The translations under genes were made by a program, and so were the position numbers. A stretch of 64,000 nucleotides of DNA from Cannabis sativa (taxonomy: Eukaryota; Streptophyta; Magnoliopsida; Rosales; Cannabaceae), in contig NC_083604.1 in the NCBI RefSeq assembly GCF_029168945.1, positions 36,947,686 to 37,011,685 on the forward strand. The letters are read 5' to 3'. The notes beneath the pieces are model-generated. The model did no database searches and had not been told where the DNA came from. It saw nothing but the letters and a program-made list of their open reading frames with translations. How positions within the stretch are numbered: position 1 is the first letter of the stretch; the number at the start of each line of letters is the position of its first letter. This document shows, one piece after another, positions 1-9,723 of the stretch.

Positions 1-1
1 T

Positions 2-3000
2 ATGACAGGTGACAAGGATTTTTTGACTAACATTCGGCCTATGCAATGTGGAGAAGTCACTTTTGGTAATGGCCTATCTGGAAAAGTTGTTGGTATGGGA
101 ACTCTAAATTTTGAAGGGTTACCTAGACTGAAAAATGTGATGTTAGTTGAAGGACTGAGGGCTAATTTACTTAGCATCAGTCAAATCTGTGATCAAGGGT
201 TTACTGTTTCTTTTGATAGTGATCATTGTTATGTTCTGAATGATGACAATGAATGTATCTTGCAAGGATTTCGATCCAATGATAACTGTTACACTCTAAC
301 CCCTGTGTTTACTTGTCATTCAGCTATCAACAACACCACAGATCTGTGGCATGCCAAGCTTGGGCATATTAATTTTAAAAACCTGAAAAAACTGTCAAAT
401 GCAGGTATTGTTCGAGGTCTTCCCAAGCTTGGTAAGGAAAGTGAAGGTAAGTGTGAACCGTGTCAACTTGGGAAGCAATTAAAAATCACTCACAAGCCTG
501 TGTCTGATATCAATACCTCAAAGGTATTGGAATTGCTTCACATGGATCTTATGGGTCCAATCCAAGTTGAAAGTTTGAATGGTAAACGATATATCTTTGT
601 GTGTGTTGATGATTTCTCTCGTTTTACTTGGGTAGATTTCTTAAGAGAAAAATCTGACACTTTTGATGCCTTTAAAACTCTTTGTCTGAGATTAAGAGTT
701 GAGAAAGGTTGTAATATTGGGAAAATTGTTCGAATTCGAAGTGATCATGGTAAGGAGTTTGAAAATTCTGTGTATGATGATTTTTGCAAGTCTACAGGTA
801 TAACTCATGAATTTTCAGCTCCCAAAACTCCTCAACAAAATGGAGTTGTTGAGAGGAAGAATCGAACATTGCAGGAAATGGCAAGAGTGATGTTAAATAG
901 CAAGAAGTTGACAAAGCGCTTATGGGCTGAAGCTATTAACACAGCTTGCTACATAATAAACAGAGTGTTTATTCGTCCAGGTACCTCAAAAACATCTTAT
1001 GAAATCTGGAAAGGTAAGCGCCCCAATGTAAGTCATTTTCATGTTTTTGGATGTGTGTGTTATGTCTATAGAGATCGTGAGCATATTGGTAAATTTGATG
1101 CTAAAAGTGATGTTGGTGTGTTTATTGGATATTCCTTAAACAGTAGAGCTTATCGTGTTTATAACATGAGAACTCAAACTGTTTTGGAATCAGCTAATGT
1201 GGTTGTTGATGATTTTAGAGATTTTTCAGAGTTTTCAACAGAAGCCAAGATAGATAGTCTCATGGATACTCCTCCAGAAGTTGTAACAGCAGATCCTGAT
1301 GCAGCAGAACCCATTGCTGATGCTGCAAATGACGAATCTGCTGCTGCAACTGAAACTGGAGAACCAGAACCGTCTATCTTGACTCATCCAAACATCATCA
1401 CTGACTCTATTCAGAAGGAACCAAGCACCAGAGTCAAACTGAATCATCCAAAAGATCTCATCCTTGGAAATCCTGAAGAAAGCATGGTAACTCGCAGAAG
1501 GTATATTAATTTAATCAGCTTTCTTTGCTTTGTCTCTCAATATGAACCGAAAAATGTGAAGGAAGCCATGACCTTTGAGGAATGGCTCAATGCAATGCAA
1601 GAGGAACTCAACCAATTTGTTCGCAACAAGGTATGGATTTTGGTCCGAAGACCAAAAGGTATAAATGTTATTGGAACAAAGTGGTTGTTTAAAAATAAAA
1701 GTGATGAGTTCGGTACAATTGTGAGAAACAAGGCACGTTTGGTGGCTCAAGGGTACACACAGGTAGAAGGTATTGATTTTGATGAAACTTTTGCTCCTGT
1801 TGCAAGATTAGAATCAATTCGTTTACTTTTGTGTATTGCTTGTATTCTGAATATTAAATTGTTTCAAATGGATGTGAAATCTGCCTTCCTAAATGGTATT
1901 TTGAATGAGGAAGTTTATGTTGAGCAACCAAAAGGATTCGAAGATCCTCAATTTCCAGACCATGTATACAAACTTGAAAAAGCTTTGTATGGTCTGAAAC
2001 AAGCTCCTCGAGCTTGGTATGAAAGGTTGACTCAATTTTTACTTTCTCATGGCTATCACAGAGGTAGTGTGGATAAAACTCTTTTCATCAAACATATAAA
2101 ATCTGATTTTATCATTGCTCAAATTTATGTTGATGATATAGTTTTTGGTTCTACATCTAACCATGAAGTGCAGGTATTTGTTGATCAAATGAAAAGTGAA
2201 TTTGAAATGAGCATGGTTGGTGAGCTTAATTTCTTTCTGGGTCTTCAAGTGAGACAAATGGAAGGAGGTACATTTGTATCTCAAAGCAAGTATGCTAAGA
2301 ACCTGGTCAAGAAATTTGGCCTTGAATCGGCTAAGCAGGTAAGTACTCCTATGAGCACCACACTGAAATTAACAAAAGATGAGAATGGAGTAAAGGTAGA
2401 CACTACACTCTATCGTAGCATGATTGGAAGTCTTTTGTATTTAACTGCTAGTCGTCCTGATATCTGTTACAGTGTGGGAGTGTGTGCTAGATATCAAAGT
2501 AATCCTATGGAATCTCATGTATCAGCTGTAAAAAGGATTATTAGATATGTTAATAGCACTCCTGATTATGGAATTTGGTACTCGAAAGATACCAATTCAA
2601 ATCTTGCTTGTTTTAGTGATGCAGATTGGGCAGGAAATGCTGATGATCGAAAGAGCACAAGTGGAGGGTGTTTCTTTCTTGGGAATAATCTAGTATCTTG
2701 GCATAGCAAGAAACAGAATTCCACCTCCTTATCCACTGCCGAAGCTGCGTACATCGCTGCTGGCAGTTGTTGTACTCAACTATTGTGGTTGAAACAAATG
2801 TTGATTGATTATGGGTTTGAATTGGGTGTTTTGACTATTTTTTGTGACAATACTAGTGCCATAAATATTTCCAAAAATCCTGTTCAACATTCTAGAACAA
2901 AGCACATTGATATAAGACACCACTTTATCAGGGAACTTGTTGAAAATAAATCATTGCAATTAGAATATGTTGATACTGAAAAACAATTAGCTGATATTTT

Positions 3001-3067
3001 CACAAAGGCACTAGATGCAAGTCGCTTTGACTCCCTCAGAAAGTCTTTGGGAGTTTGCATTGTTTAA
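2..3067 (+). CDS. pol: Element A Pol polyprotein (integrase-RT-RNase H), 5'-partial
   Basis: An open frame of 1021 codons with no internal stop. It opens at the end of the aspartic protease segment, where MTG continues the usual R-H-M-T-G motif, so the first Met is probably not a true start. Residues 114-160 are the pre-integrase zinc finger (LWHAKLGHI, then CEPC). The integrase core follows with D in HMDLMGP (about 180), D in IRSDHGKEF (about 245) and E in NGVVERKN (about 284). RT runs about 525-770, with MDVKSAFLNG near 622 and YVDDIVFG near 709. RNase H runs about 865-1000, with FSDADWAG and CDNTSAI. The expected RNase H Glu in the STAEAEY motif reads AEAAY (codon at 2747-2749 is GCG), so RNase H may be crippled. 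The stop falls just after DIFTKALD, a normal copia C-terminus. Confidence 0.93.
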   Translation: MTGDKDFLTNIRPMQCGEVTFGNGLSGKVVGMGTLNFEGLPRLKNVMLVEGLRANLLSISQICDQGFTVSFDSDHCYVLNDDNECILQGFRSNDNCYTLTPVFTCHSAINNTTDLWHAKLGHINFKNLKKLSNAGIVRGLPKLGKESEGKCEPCQLGKQLKITHKPVSDINTSKVLELLHMDLMGPIQVESLNGKRYIFVCVDDFSRFTWVDFLREKSDTFDAFKTLCLRLRVEKGCNIGKIVRIRSDHGKEFENSVYDDFCKSTGITHEFSAPKTPQQNGVVERKNRTLQEMARVMLNSKKLTKRLWAEAINTACYIINRVFIRPGTSKTSYEIWKGKRPNVSHFHVFGCVCYVYRDREHIGKFDAKSDVGVFIGYSLNSRAYRVYNMRTQTVLESANVVVDDFRDFSEFSTEAKIDSLMDTPPEVVTADPDAAEPIADAANDESAAATETGEPEPSILTHPNIITDSIQKEPSTRVKLNHPKDLILGNPEESMVTRRRYINLISFLCFVSQYEPKNVKEAMTFEEWLNAMQEELNQFVRNKVWILVRRPKGINVIGTKWLFKNKSDEFGTIVRNKARLVAQGYTQVEGIDFDETFAPVARLESIRLLLCIACILNIKLFQMDVKSAFLNGILNEEVYVEQPKGFEDPQFPDHVYKLEKALYGLKQAPRAWYERLTQFLLSHGYHRGSVDKTLFIKHIKSDFIIAQIYVDDIVFGSTSNHEVQVFVDQMKSEFEMSMVGELNFFLGLQVRQMEGGTFVSQSKYAKNLVKKFGLESAKQVSTPMSTTLKLTKDENGVKVDTTLYRSMIGSLLYLTASRPDICYSVGVCARYQSNPMESHVSAVKRIIRYVNSTPDYGIWYSKDTNSNLACFSDADWAGNADDRKSTSGGCFFLGNNLVSWHSKKQNSTSLSTAEAAYIAAGSCCTQLLWLKQMLIDYGFELGVLTIFCDNTSAINISKNPVQHSRTKHIDIRHHFIRELVENKSLQLEYVDTEKQLADIFTKALDASRFDSLRKSLGVCIV

Positions 3068-4966
3068 TTTTATTTGTTCATAATTCTTGTACAATAGTGT
3101 TATGTGATTCATCTCTAGCTCTTAATCTTCTATCATTGTATTTTGACAAATCATGTTTATGCTTTTGGAATATAATTAGTTAGGATCTCAGTCTGATCAT
3201 ACTTTGTGATGTTGTGTTAAAAGGTTCATGTTACTCTTTATTTGTGTCTAGGATTAAATAATGTTCTTATACAGAGTTGAGCAATTTTTGTTTCAGTCTT
3301 GTCAGGCCCCTTGCTGGAATAGAGCTACCCATACTGAGGTGTGAAAGCCATCTGATGAGTAAGCTGGAACATTGTAATTAGCAACTATGATGAGGATGCA
3401 CTACCATAGAAAAGGGCTACCTTCAGTATGGTGTGAAAGCATCCAGTTGCGGGATCAAATTGAAAAAGGCGAAAATGAAAAATCTTGCCAAGGACAATGA
3501 TCCTATTTTCACTGCACACACTTATGTCTGACAAGTGTGTTCAATTCTGTAAGTCTCCTCTATTAAAATTAAATTGATCATCCTGGTACACAATTTTCAG
3601 TAACATGCATATCTTTTTCCTTAACATCAATTAGTATGATTATTTCATGAGATACTAATTAGTTATTTTCCTTAAAAGCATAACATGTATTTTATTTTGT
3701 CAATTGTCAATGATATTTGATTTCTTTGCTTGATTCGAATCACATATATTTATTGTACACATTGTATTTTATTTTCGGTTTTAATTAAAAAAAATAAAAA
3801 AAAATAAAAAAAAGAGGGAGGCGTGTGACTTGCTTCATGGGTCAAGAAAATCTTGTGCATAAATGGTAAGTATCAACATTCATTCTTCTTTGATTTATTT
3901 TTGATATGTTTCCATTTAAAGATTGATCTTTTATATGTAATGTGTCTTTAATCTTGAAAGATTGACTTATTTTTGGAAATATTGTTGGTAATTCTAGTTT
4001 CCTTTTATTTTTTTTTAAAAAAAAAGGGAAAGAAGTTGCAAGGAGTGGGCAGTTTCCTTTTGTAATCGTGGGCTGGTGGTTTCTCAAATATGTTGAAATT
4101 GGTTTCCTTTTTGCTAAACTCTCCCATGTTTATTTCAACCAATTTATGTCATTCACTCTCACCACCTACCCGATTCTATTTCTTTGTCTCTCTTGCTTGT
4201 TTGCTGTTCATTGTCTCTTTCAGATCAAAATAGTGAGAACAAAGAACCTAGGGCATCCCAAATAGGAAAATGGTGGAATCTAAACAAGCTCCCTCAAATG
4301 CTCTTCTTGCTGCTCCAATCGTCTTGCTGCCATGGAGGAGGTTCAGCAAGAGATGTCCAAGCAGTTGTTCTCATTGATCAAGCTTTATGGGGCATAAGTT
4401 TTCTTTCTTTTTGTTTTTGTTGGACATATTTCTATCTTTTCATTTCCTTTTGTCTTTGGCCCTTATAGATAAACAAAAAGGGGGAGTAATTGTATACTCA
4501 ACTGTCTAGGGGGAGTTGAGGTTTGTGTTTGTGTTCATCTTTGGTCAAAGTTAGTTGTTTATTTTGGTTTAATGTTGTGCTTCTCAGGGGGAGTTTTTAT
4601 GTTTATTTTGCTAACTTTGTTTTGTAAGTGTTTGTTAATTAATAATATTTTGATTATCTAAAGTGCCAAAGGGGGAGATTGTTAGGTCCTTTTTTTGGCA
4701 ATTTAGTTGTCAAAATATTTCTTAATTAATGTGCATTTTATTGAGCATTCAATTTGTTTTTATCAACTCTAGACCCTTTTTCCAGGGGGAGTTGTGTTTG
4801 GTACTTGTGAACTTATTTGGTTTAAAAGTTAGCATGTTTCTTTAGTTATTGTTGGTTTTCGATTGTGTTACTCAGGGGGAGTAGTTATTTGTTATGGCTA
4901 ACTTTAACTTGCAGGTACTTTGTGTTAAAAATTATTTTGTTCATCTAAAGTGCCAAAGGGGGAGAT
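3068..4966 (+). other. Element A post-pol spacer, no convincing gene
   Basis: 1.9 kb between the pol stop and the 3' LTR. SIRE-type elements often carry an env-like or other extra frame here. I see only short hydrophobic frames (65 aa at 4068-4265 and 94 aa at 4184-4468) with no heptads, signal-anchor layout or continuity that would make an envelope protein credible. A pair of related short phrases around 3300-3440 (a 'gctacc..atac/tatg..gtgtgaaagc' pattern seen twice) suggests an old small duplication. The last 500 bases are studded with GGGGGAG purine tracts. Confidence 0.7.
4480..4964 (+). promoter_or_regulatory. Cluster of seven polypurine-tract-like GGGGGAG motifs; terminal one is the likely PPT
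   Basis: GGGGGAG occurs at 4480, 4509, 4587, 4671, 4785, 4875 and 4958. The last, AAAGGGGGAGATT, lies directly before the LTR start TGTAAAG at 4967 and is the likely plus-strand primer. The 4671 copy sits in the same wider context (AAGTGCCAAAGGGGGAGATT) and is followed by TGTTAGGTCC and a TTTTTTTGGCAA stretch resembling the true LTR start, about 287 bp upstream. This looks like a partial duplication of PPT plus LTR edge. Confidence 0.75.
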
Positions 4967-5427
4967 TGTAAAGTCTTTTTTTGGCAAGTTAGTTGACAAA
5001 ATAATTTTTCCATTTATGGTAAGATTGGTGTGCATTCATATTCGATTTTTTACCTTATAAATTCAGATTGTAGTTGCCCTTTTCCTTGTTTGGAAAGTTG
5101 CACTTTCAGCTGAACTTTCCTTTGTTGAAAACTTCTCAAAAGAGAAGGAATTCTCTTTTGGAAAGTTGTCTTTTTTAGGGAAACTTTGTTTATTGCCTTT
5201 TCCTTATTGATTTCGATTGTATCTTGATACAATCAGAATATCTAATCTGTTTTTGGCAGGAATCAAGCATTGAAAGAAGATCGGACCCGATTTTAGTAAG
5301 TTTCCCGTTTCTGGGCAGATCTGCTTCGTCAGCAACCGAATCTGATGTAGCAGATCGTGTTTCTTTTGGAAAGTTTTTGTACAGCTGCTAATTCGAACTT
5401 GTGGTTGCCTCTTTGGTTTCTATGATC

Positions 5428-5435
5428 TATAAATA
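5428..5435 (+). promoter_or_regulatory. Probable TATA box of element A LTR promoter
   Basis: TATAAATA in the context CTATAAATAGAGCC, about 460 bases into the LTR, the expected place for the U3/R transition. Predicted from motif and position only. Confidence 0.6.
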
Positions 5436-5620
5436 GAGCCTAGAGAGCAACCATTCGAATTACCTCTTCCATTATTCATTTTCTACATTTATCTTTTGAG
5501 AGAAGAGAGTCTTTCTTTGTTTTGTGAGAGCCTAGTTGTTCATCTAGGTTCTAGTTGTTCTATTTCTGTTCTTACTCTATCCTAGAGGTTGTGAAGAACT
5601 ACTTGACTGAACAAGAGATT

Positions 5621-5726
5621 GGTCTTCGGGAGAAGACTTGATAAAGCCTTACTTCGGGAGGAAGTAAGCACTTGGTCTTCGGGAGAAGACTTGTTGAAGC
5701 CTTACTTCGGGAGGAAGTAAGCACTC
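5621..5726 (+). repeat. 53-bp tandem duplication in element A LTR
   Basis: Two adjacent 53-bp units (5621-5673 and 5674-5726) differ at only a few bases around the ATAAAGCC/TTGAAGCC position. Each unit contains two small self-complementary stretches: TCTTCGGGAGAAGA, and TTACTTCGGGAGGAAGTAA. The array therefore contributes four short hairpins to the transcript, downstream of the TATA box. Confidence 0.85.
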
Positions 5727-6095
5727 ACACTTCAAAGACGAAGGGAGTTCGGGCTTGAAGGTGTTTCAAGAAGTCAGATTCATAAAGTGGATTACAAAGG
5801 ATTGCGGCAATACTTTAGAGGGAGTCTAAACTTGTTTAAGTCAATTGTCTTTGTAATTTTGATACTTTATTAATTGATTTCATTCTCTGGGCGTGGCCCC
5901 GTGGACTAGGAGTGTTCGGGAGAACACTGATACCACGTATAAATCTCTTGTGTCAAGTTATTTATTTTTCTGCAAATATTTTATATTCTGCCTGTTCCGT
6001 TTTGCTGTAGCAGAATTACTTTCTGCTGCTGCAAACGCTTACAGTTTTTATATTTTCGTATATACAACTGACATTTGCAAAAACACGGTTTTTCA

Positions 6096-6728
6096 AGCTA
6101 CTTTAAAAAGTTCGTTATGTAGGGAAAATGGTGTTTCTGGTCTTAGAACATAAACCCCCTGTTCCATGGATGCAACACAAATCTGAATGTCATTTCGAGA
6201 AATGGTAGAACCAGAACTCGAAAAATCTAATTTGTATTGTTGCAATTGTAAGCATGAAACAGAAACCAAGTTTCTACTGAAATTTGGAATGTATAAGACA
6301 TTGTCTAATTCCAAAATTCTGTTATGAAACTTGAGTTTGGCTTTTCCTCTAGCTCTAACCGAAACCATTTCGCCATTACCAACTTTAAGTTTCAACTATC
6401 CGAATTTCAAATAATTCCAATTCTCAAGCAATTGATATGAACAACTTACATGGTTTGTAGACCCAGAATCAAGAATCCAAATGGATTTATCATTCTCTAA
6501 CACACATGATTCGAAGACTAAAGCATTACTGCTTATTCGTTTGTTAATTGTTGTTCTTGCTGGTTCATTTTGTTGTGAAGTATAACTTGAAGAAGTGGAA
6601 TCACTTTCTCTTATCTTCTCAACTAAGCTTGAAGTAGTAGGATTTATGGAGTTATGAACTATTTGCTCTTCAGAGTGAACAATTCCCAGCTTACCCGCTT
6701 TCTGGAATTTAAAGTCCATCATGAGCAT
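6096..6728 (-). pseudogene. pol: Element C pol, protease to pre-integrase, truncated and with one in-frame stop
   Basis: The frame opens at 6728 (MLMMDFKFQKAGKL) and reads into an aspartic protease with the intact motif WILDSGSTNHV; the catalytic Asp codon is at 6468-6470. A TAG at 6396-6398 interrupts it where B has GAG. The same frame then continues (LKLKVGNGEMV ... LYIPNFSRNLVSVSCLQL) until element A cuts it at 6096. The N-terminus resembles the spacer normally found after the gag zinc knuckle; no capsid domain precedes it. Apart from this stop, C's protease is better preserved than B's. Confidence 0.85.
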
Positions 6729-9704
6729 ATGTGAAGTATTACTCTGACAAGGAGTTTATAACTTCAAGTTCAATTGCTAAGATATTAACTAGGAGTGGAA
6801 TGGGAAGAGGGTTATAAACACTACAACACATCAATAAAACAGAAGTAAGGTTTTGGTTCAAAATTCATACACAAGTTCAGAAAATAACAAGTAATGACAT
6901 ATGTTATTGAAATACTAAATTTAACATAGTTTATTTTCCAAGGTTTCCGACATAATGAAATACAGTATCTCGGTAGGCGAGAGTCAAAGATAACATTAGT
7001 TGAATAGAGTTGTCAGCTCATCTAAAATTAAACATTTTAGCAACCTTTTATTCGATCAAAATGAGAATCCAACGTTGTCCCGGTAGGCGAGAGTCCAGGT
7101 TATTCTCATTTTATGAGCTTCCACCATTGTTTCATGTTTTATGAGTTTATCTCTAAGTAGTCACCGTAGGGCAGAGTCTAAATAGAGACGAAAACTCACA
7201 AAACACTTATCAACTGAAATCTTACGGTGTTAAAAGTGTTCAACGAATAACCATCCATAGGGGGACGAAGTCTAGCGTCTCGAGGTTATATTGAAAAAAT
7301 TTAACTATTGTAAGACCAACAATGGAGATCGAATGTCTTTTGATTAAAAGCTCATTATTTAAAAAAAAATATGTATTTTTTATAATCAATTTATTCGATA
7401 TTATAATAATGAAAAAATTACAAATTAAAGTTGGTTTAAATAAAAAATCAACTTCAATTAATTTTCAATTATTATTTAATTCAAAAAATAAATTCAAATA
7501 AATATCGAACAAGTTCCATAATATAATAATGAAAAATTACAAATCAAAATTAATTTAAATAAAAAATCAACTTCAATTAAATTTCAATTATTATTTAAAT
7601 TCAAAAAATAAATTCGAATATTTAAATGGAACAAATTTGAAAATATCTTGTTTAAGTTGTTTTAGAAGAATCTAAAAAAAATCAACTTAAATATCTTTGA
7701 AATCAGATATTCTATTTTAAGTTAATATTCAAAAAGATATTAACCTAAAAAATATCTAAAATATTCCATTTTAAGTTAATATTCGAAAAGATATTAACTT
7801 AAAAAATATCTAAAGAATCTTAATAACCAATGCCTAACATTCCTCAACTTAATTTTGAAATTTTAAATCCAAAAGATATTCAGATTTAAGTTAGTTAGTT
7901 GTAGATAACTAAATATCAACTTAAATAGGAATATTTAATGAAAAATTTAAATTAAACTTCAGAAAGAATCTAGATGGTTATAATTCTATATTTAATTAAA
8001 TACAAGAAAATACATATAGTTTAGCTTAGAATATAAAATTCTTTAAACTATGGTTTTCTTAAATTAATTTCAAAATAAATAAAATTAATTATGTTGCTAA
8101 TCAATTTTTATTAGGTTAAACTAGTGTAATTAACCTAGTACAGTTGTTCAAATCAGAAAAATGGGCCTTCACAATTGGGGTGGTTCATGTGACGGGGTGC
8201 TGGGTTCAGTATGTCGTACCCACTTCTATGGCTCCCAACTCTCACACAAGGCCCAAAAGAGAGGAATTTAACCTTAAAATGAACAACTGTTAATTGAATA
8301 GGCCCAAAAACTAAATGGGCCTAAAGAAATTCTATCAAGAACTATGATAATTTATTTTAGCAACAACAACCTATATGCATCTATAATGAAATTAAACACA
8401 TAGGCTCACACAGGCACACTTTGGATGGGTCCTATCATGTTGCTAGGTCATACACAGATGAAATAAGATTGTAAATATACATGTTACAAATTATTAACTT
8501 GACCAAGGGAGCCATCAGATCATTAGATTTGGCAAAAAGGTAACCATGGCTATTTGCAATCAAGTAATAATAGGTTTTGAAAACTTACACATAAGCTAAA
8601 ACACATACTCCTGCAACAGGGTTAAATGGATAGTTGGATGTAGGATTTATTTAATTTTAAAATAAAATAATTAATTTCGAAATAAATAATTAATTAAAAA
8701 AATAATTTTCGAAAATTTAAAAAAAATTTTGAAATAAAAAATTTCGAAATTAAATTAAAATTTAAATTTAAAATTAAACCAACAATTTTGAAAAATTAGG
8801 TTTCAACCAACCTAAATATCATTTCAAAATTTGCTAACTACTTTTAAAATTTAAATGTTATTTTATAAATAAAAATTAAATAAAAAATTAAAAAAGAGAA
8901 ATGAATATCTTTTTCAGATTTTAAATGTAATTTAAATAAATAAAATAACAAAATTTAAAAGTTAGAAAAATATCTTACATCTTTTTAAAATTACATGATT
9001 ATAGTTATCTTATTTTAAATTTAAATAAGGTCAAATTATTTAAAAAAGATTTAATTTAAAATATTTAAAATCTGACCTTAAATTTAAAAATAAGATAAGA
9101 TATAATCAAATTTAAAAATAAGATAGATTATTAAGCAAATAAGATAGATACTAACTATTTTTAAATTCAAATTACACTAATATCTTGAATTTAATTTAAA
9201 AATATTAAATTAATTCATAATGATAATTAGAATTGAATTAGGAATAGTAATAGTATAAATACAGAACTACACAAAAAATCGGAAGTTAATTCCATGAAAA
9301 AACGAAGAAAAACAAAAAAATTGCGAGCTGTACGGACGGGATGTTGTGCATACCCGTCCGCGCGCGCAGGAGGGTTGCTTGGTCGAGTTTGCTCGGTGGA
9401 ATCATGTCGTGCATGATTTTCGCACGCGCATGCAAGTTTCAGCACAACTCCGATTTTTTCGAATCTTCAAAAAATCATAACTAATTCAAATTAAATCGAA
9501 ATTGAGTTCTGTAAAAAAGTAACTTTCTTAATTTTTTCCATAATTTCCAATAAAAATAATTCCAGAAACAGATATTCAATTATTTTTCACGAAAATTCAC
9601 AAACACCAATCAATCATCAAATAACACTCAATACAACATGATACCATCCAAAAACAAACAAACAATCGTTTTAAAGTCCAAATTTCTTGCAAGTAAATCA
9701 ATTA
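6729..9704 (-). other. Element C leader (no gag), about 3 kb
   Basis: An AT-rich, non-coding stretch between the primer-binding site and pol, co-linear with B's leader. It has a GC-rich island at about 9325-9450 holding a 7-bp stem hairpin (9334-9359), a conserved block at about 8160-8260 (shared with B, D, F and G), and the motif GACTCTCGCCTACCGGGACA, in minus sense, at 7076-7095. A variant of the motif is at 6966-6985 and a divergent form at 7160-7178. No frame resembling a copia gag was seen. Confidence 0.8.
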
Positions 9705-9721
9705 CCATGGCTCTGAGGCCA
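9705..9721 (-). promoter_or_regulatory. Element C primer-binding site (tRNA-iMet type)
   Basis: In minus sense TGGCCTCAGAGCCATGG, two bases downstream of the 5' LTR end. It matches the plant initiator tRNA-Met 3' end type (TGGTATCAGAGC...) with a few changes. Confidence 0.75.
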
Positions 9722-9723
9722 GT

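Larger units (their letters stand above)
1..6095 (+). mobile_element. Element A: SIRE/Maximus-type Ty1/copia retrotransposon, 3' part
   Basis: The visible part runs from the protease/pre-integrase junction through integrase, reverse transcriptase and RNase H, a 1.9-kb post-pol spacer and a complete 3' LTR (4967-6095). The copia order (integrase before RT), the run of GGGGGAG purine tracts before the LTR and the sequence style place it in the SIRE/Maximus lineage by family knowledge. Its right end is exact: at 6095/6096 the sequence switches to the interior of minus-strand element C, whose uninterrupted equivalent is seen in element B near 15760. Gag, the protease catalytic site and the 5' LTR lie left of the window. 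The long open pol frame suggests it is the youngest element of the left nest. Confidence 0.9.
4967..6095 (+). repeat. Element A 3' LTR (1129 bp)
   Basis: It starts TGTAAAGTC immediately after the purine tract and ends TTTTTCA at the exact point where element C sequence resumes. It contains a TATA box near 5428, a 53-bp tandem duplication at 5621-5726, and a short hairpin (GTGTTCGGGAGAACAC) near 5909. The TG...CA ends fit LTRs. The 5' LTR is off the window, so no age can be read from LTR divergence. Confidence 0.9.

Noticed and set aside
4068..4468. Hydrophobic short frames after pol in element A as a possible envelope-like gene
   Set aside because: At 65 and 94 codons they are far too short, overlap in different frames, and show no layout of an envelope protein; T-rich DNA gives hydrophobic codons by itself.
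5893..6153. 86-codon frame across the A/C junction
   Set aside because: It crosses the LTR end into antisense pol of element C; chance frame.
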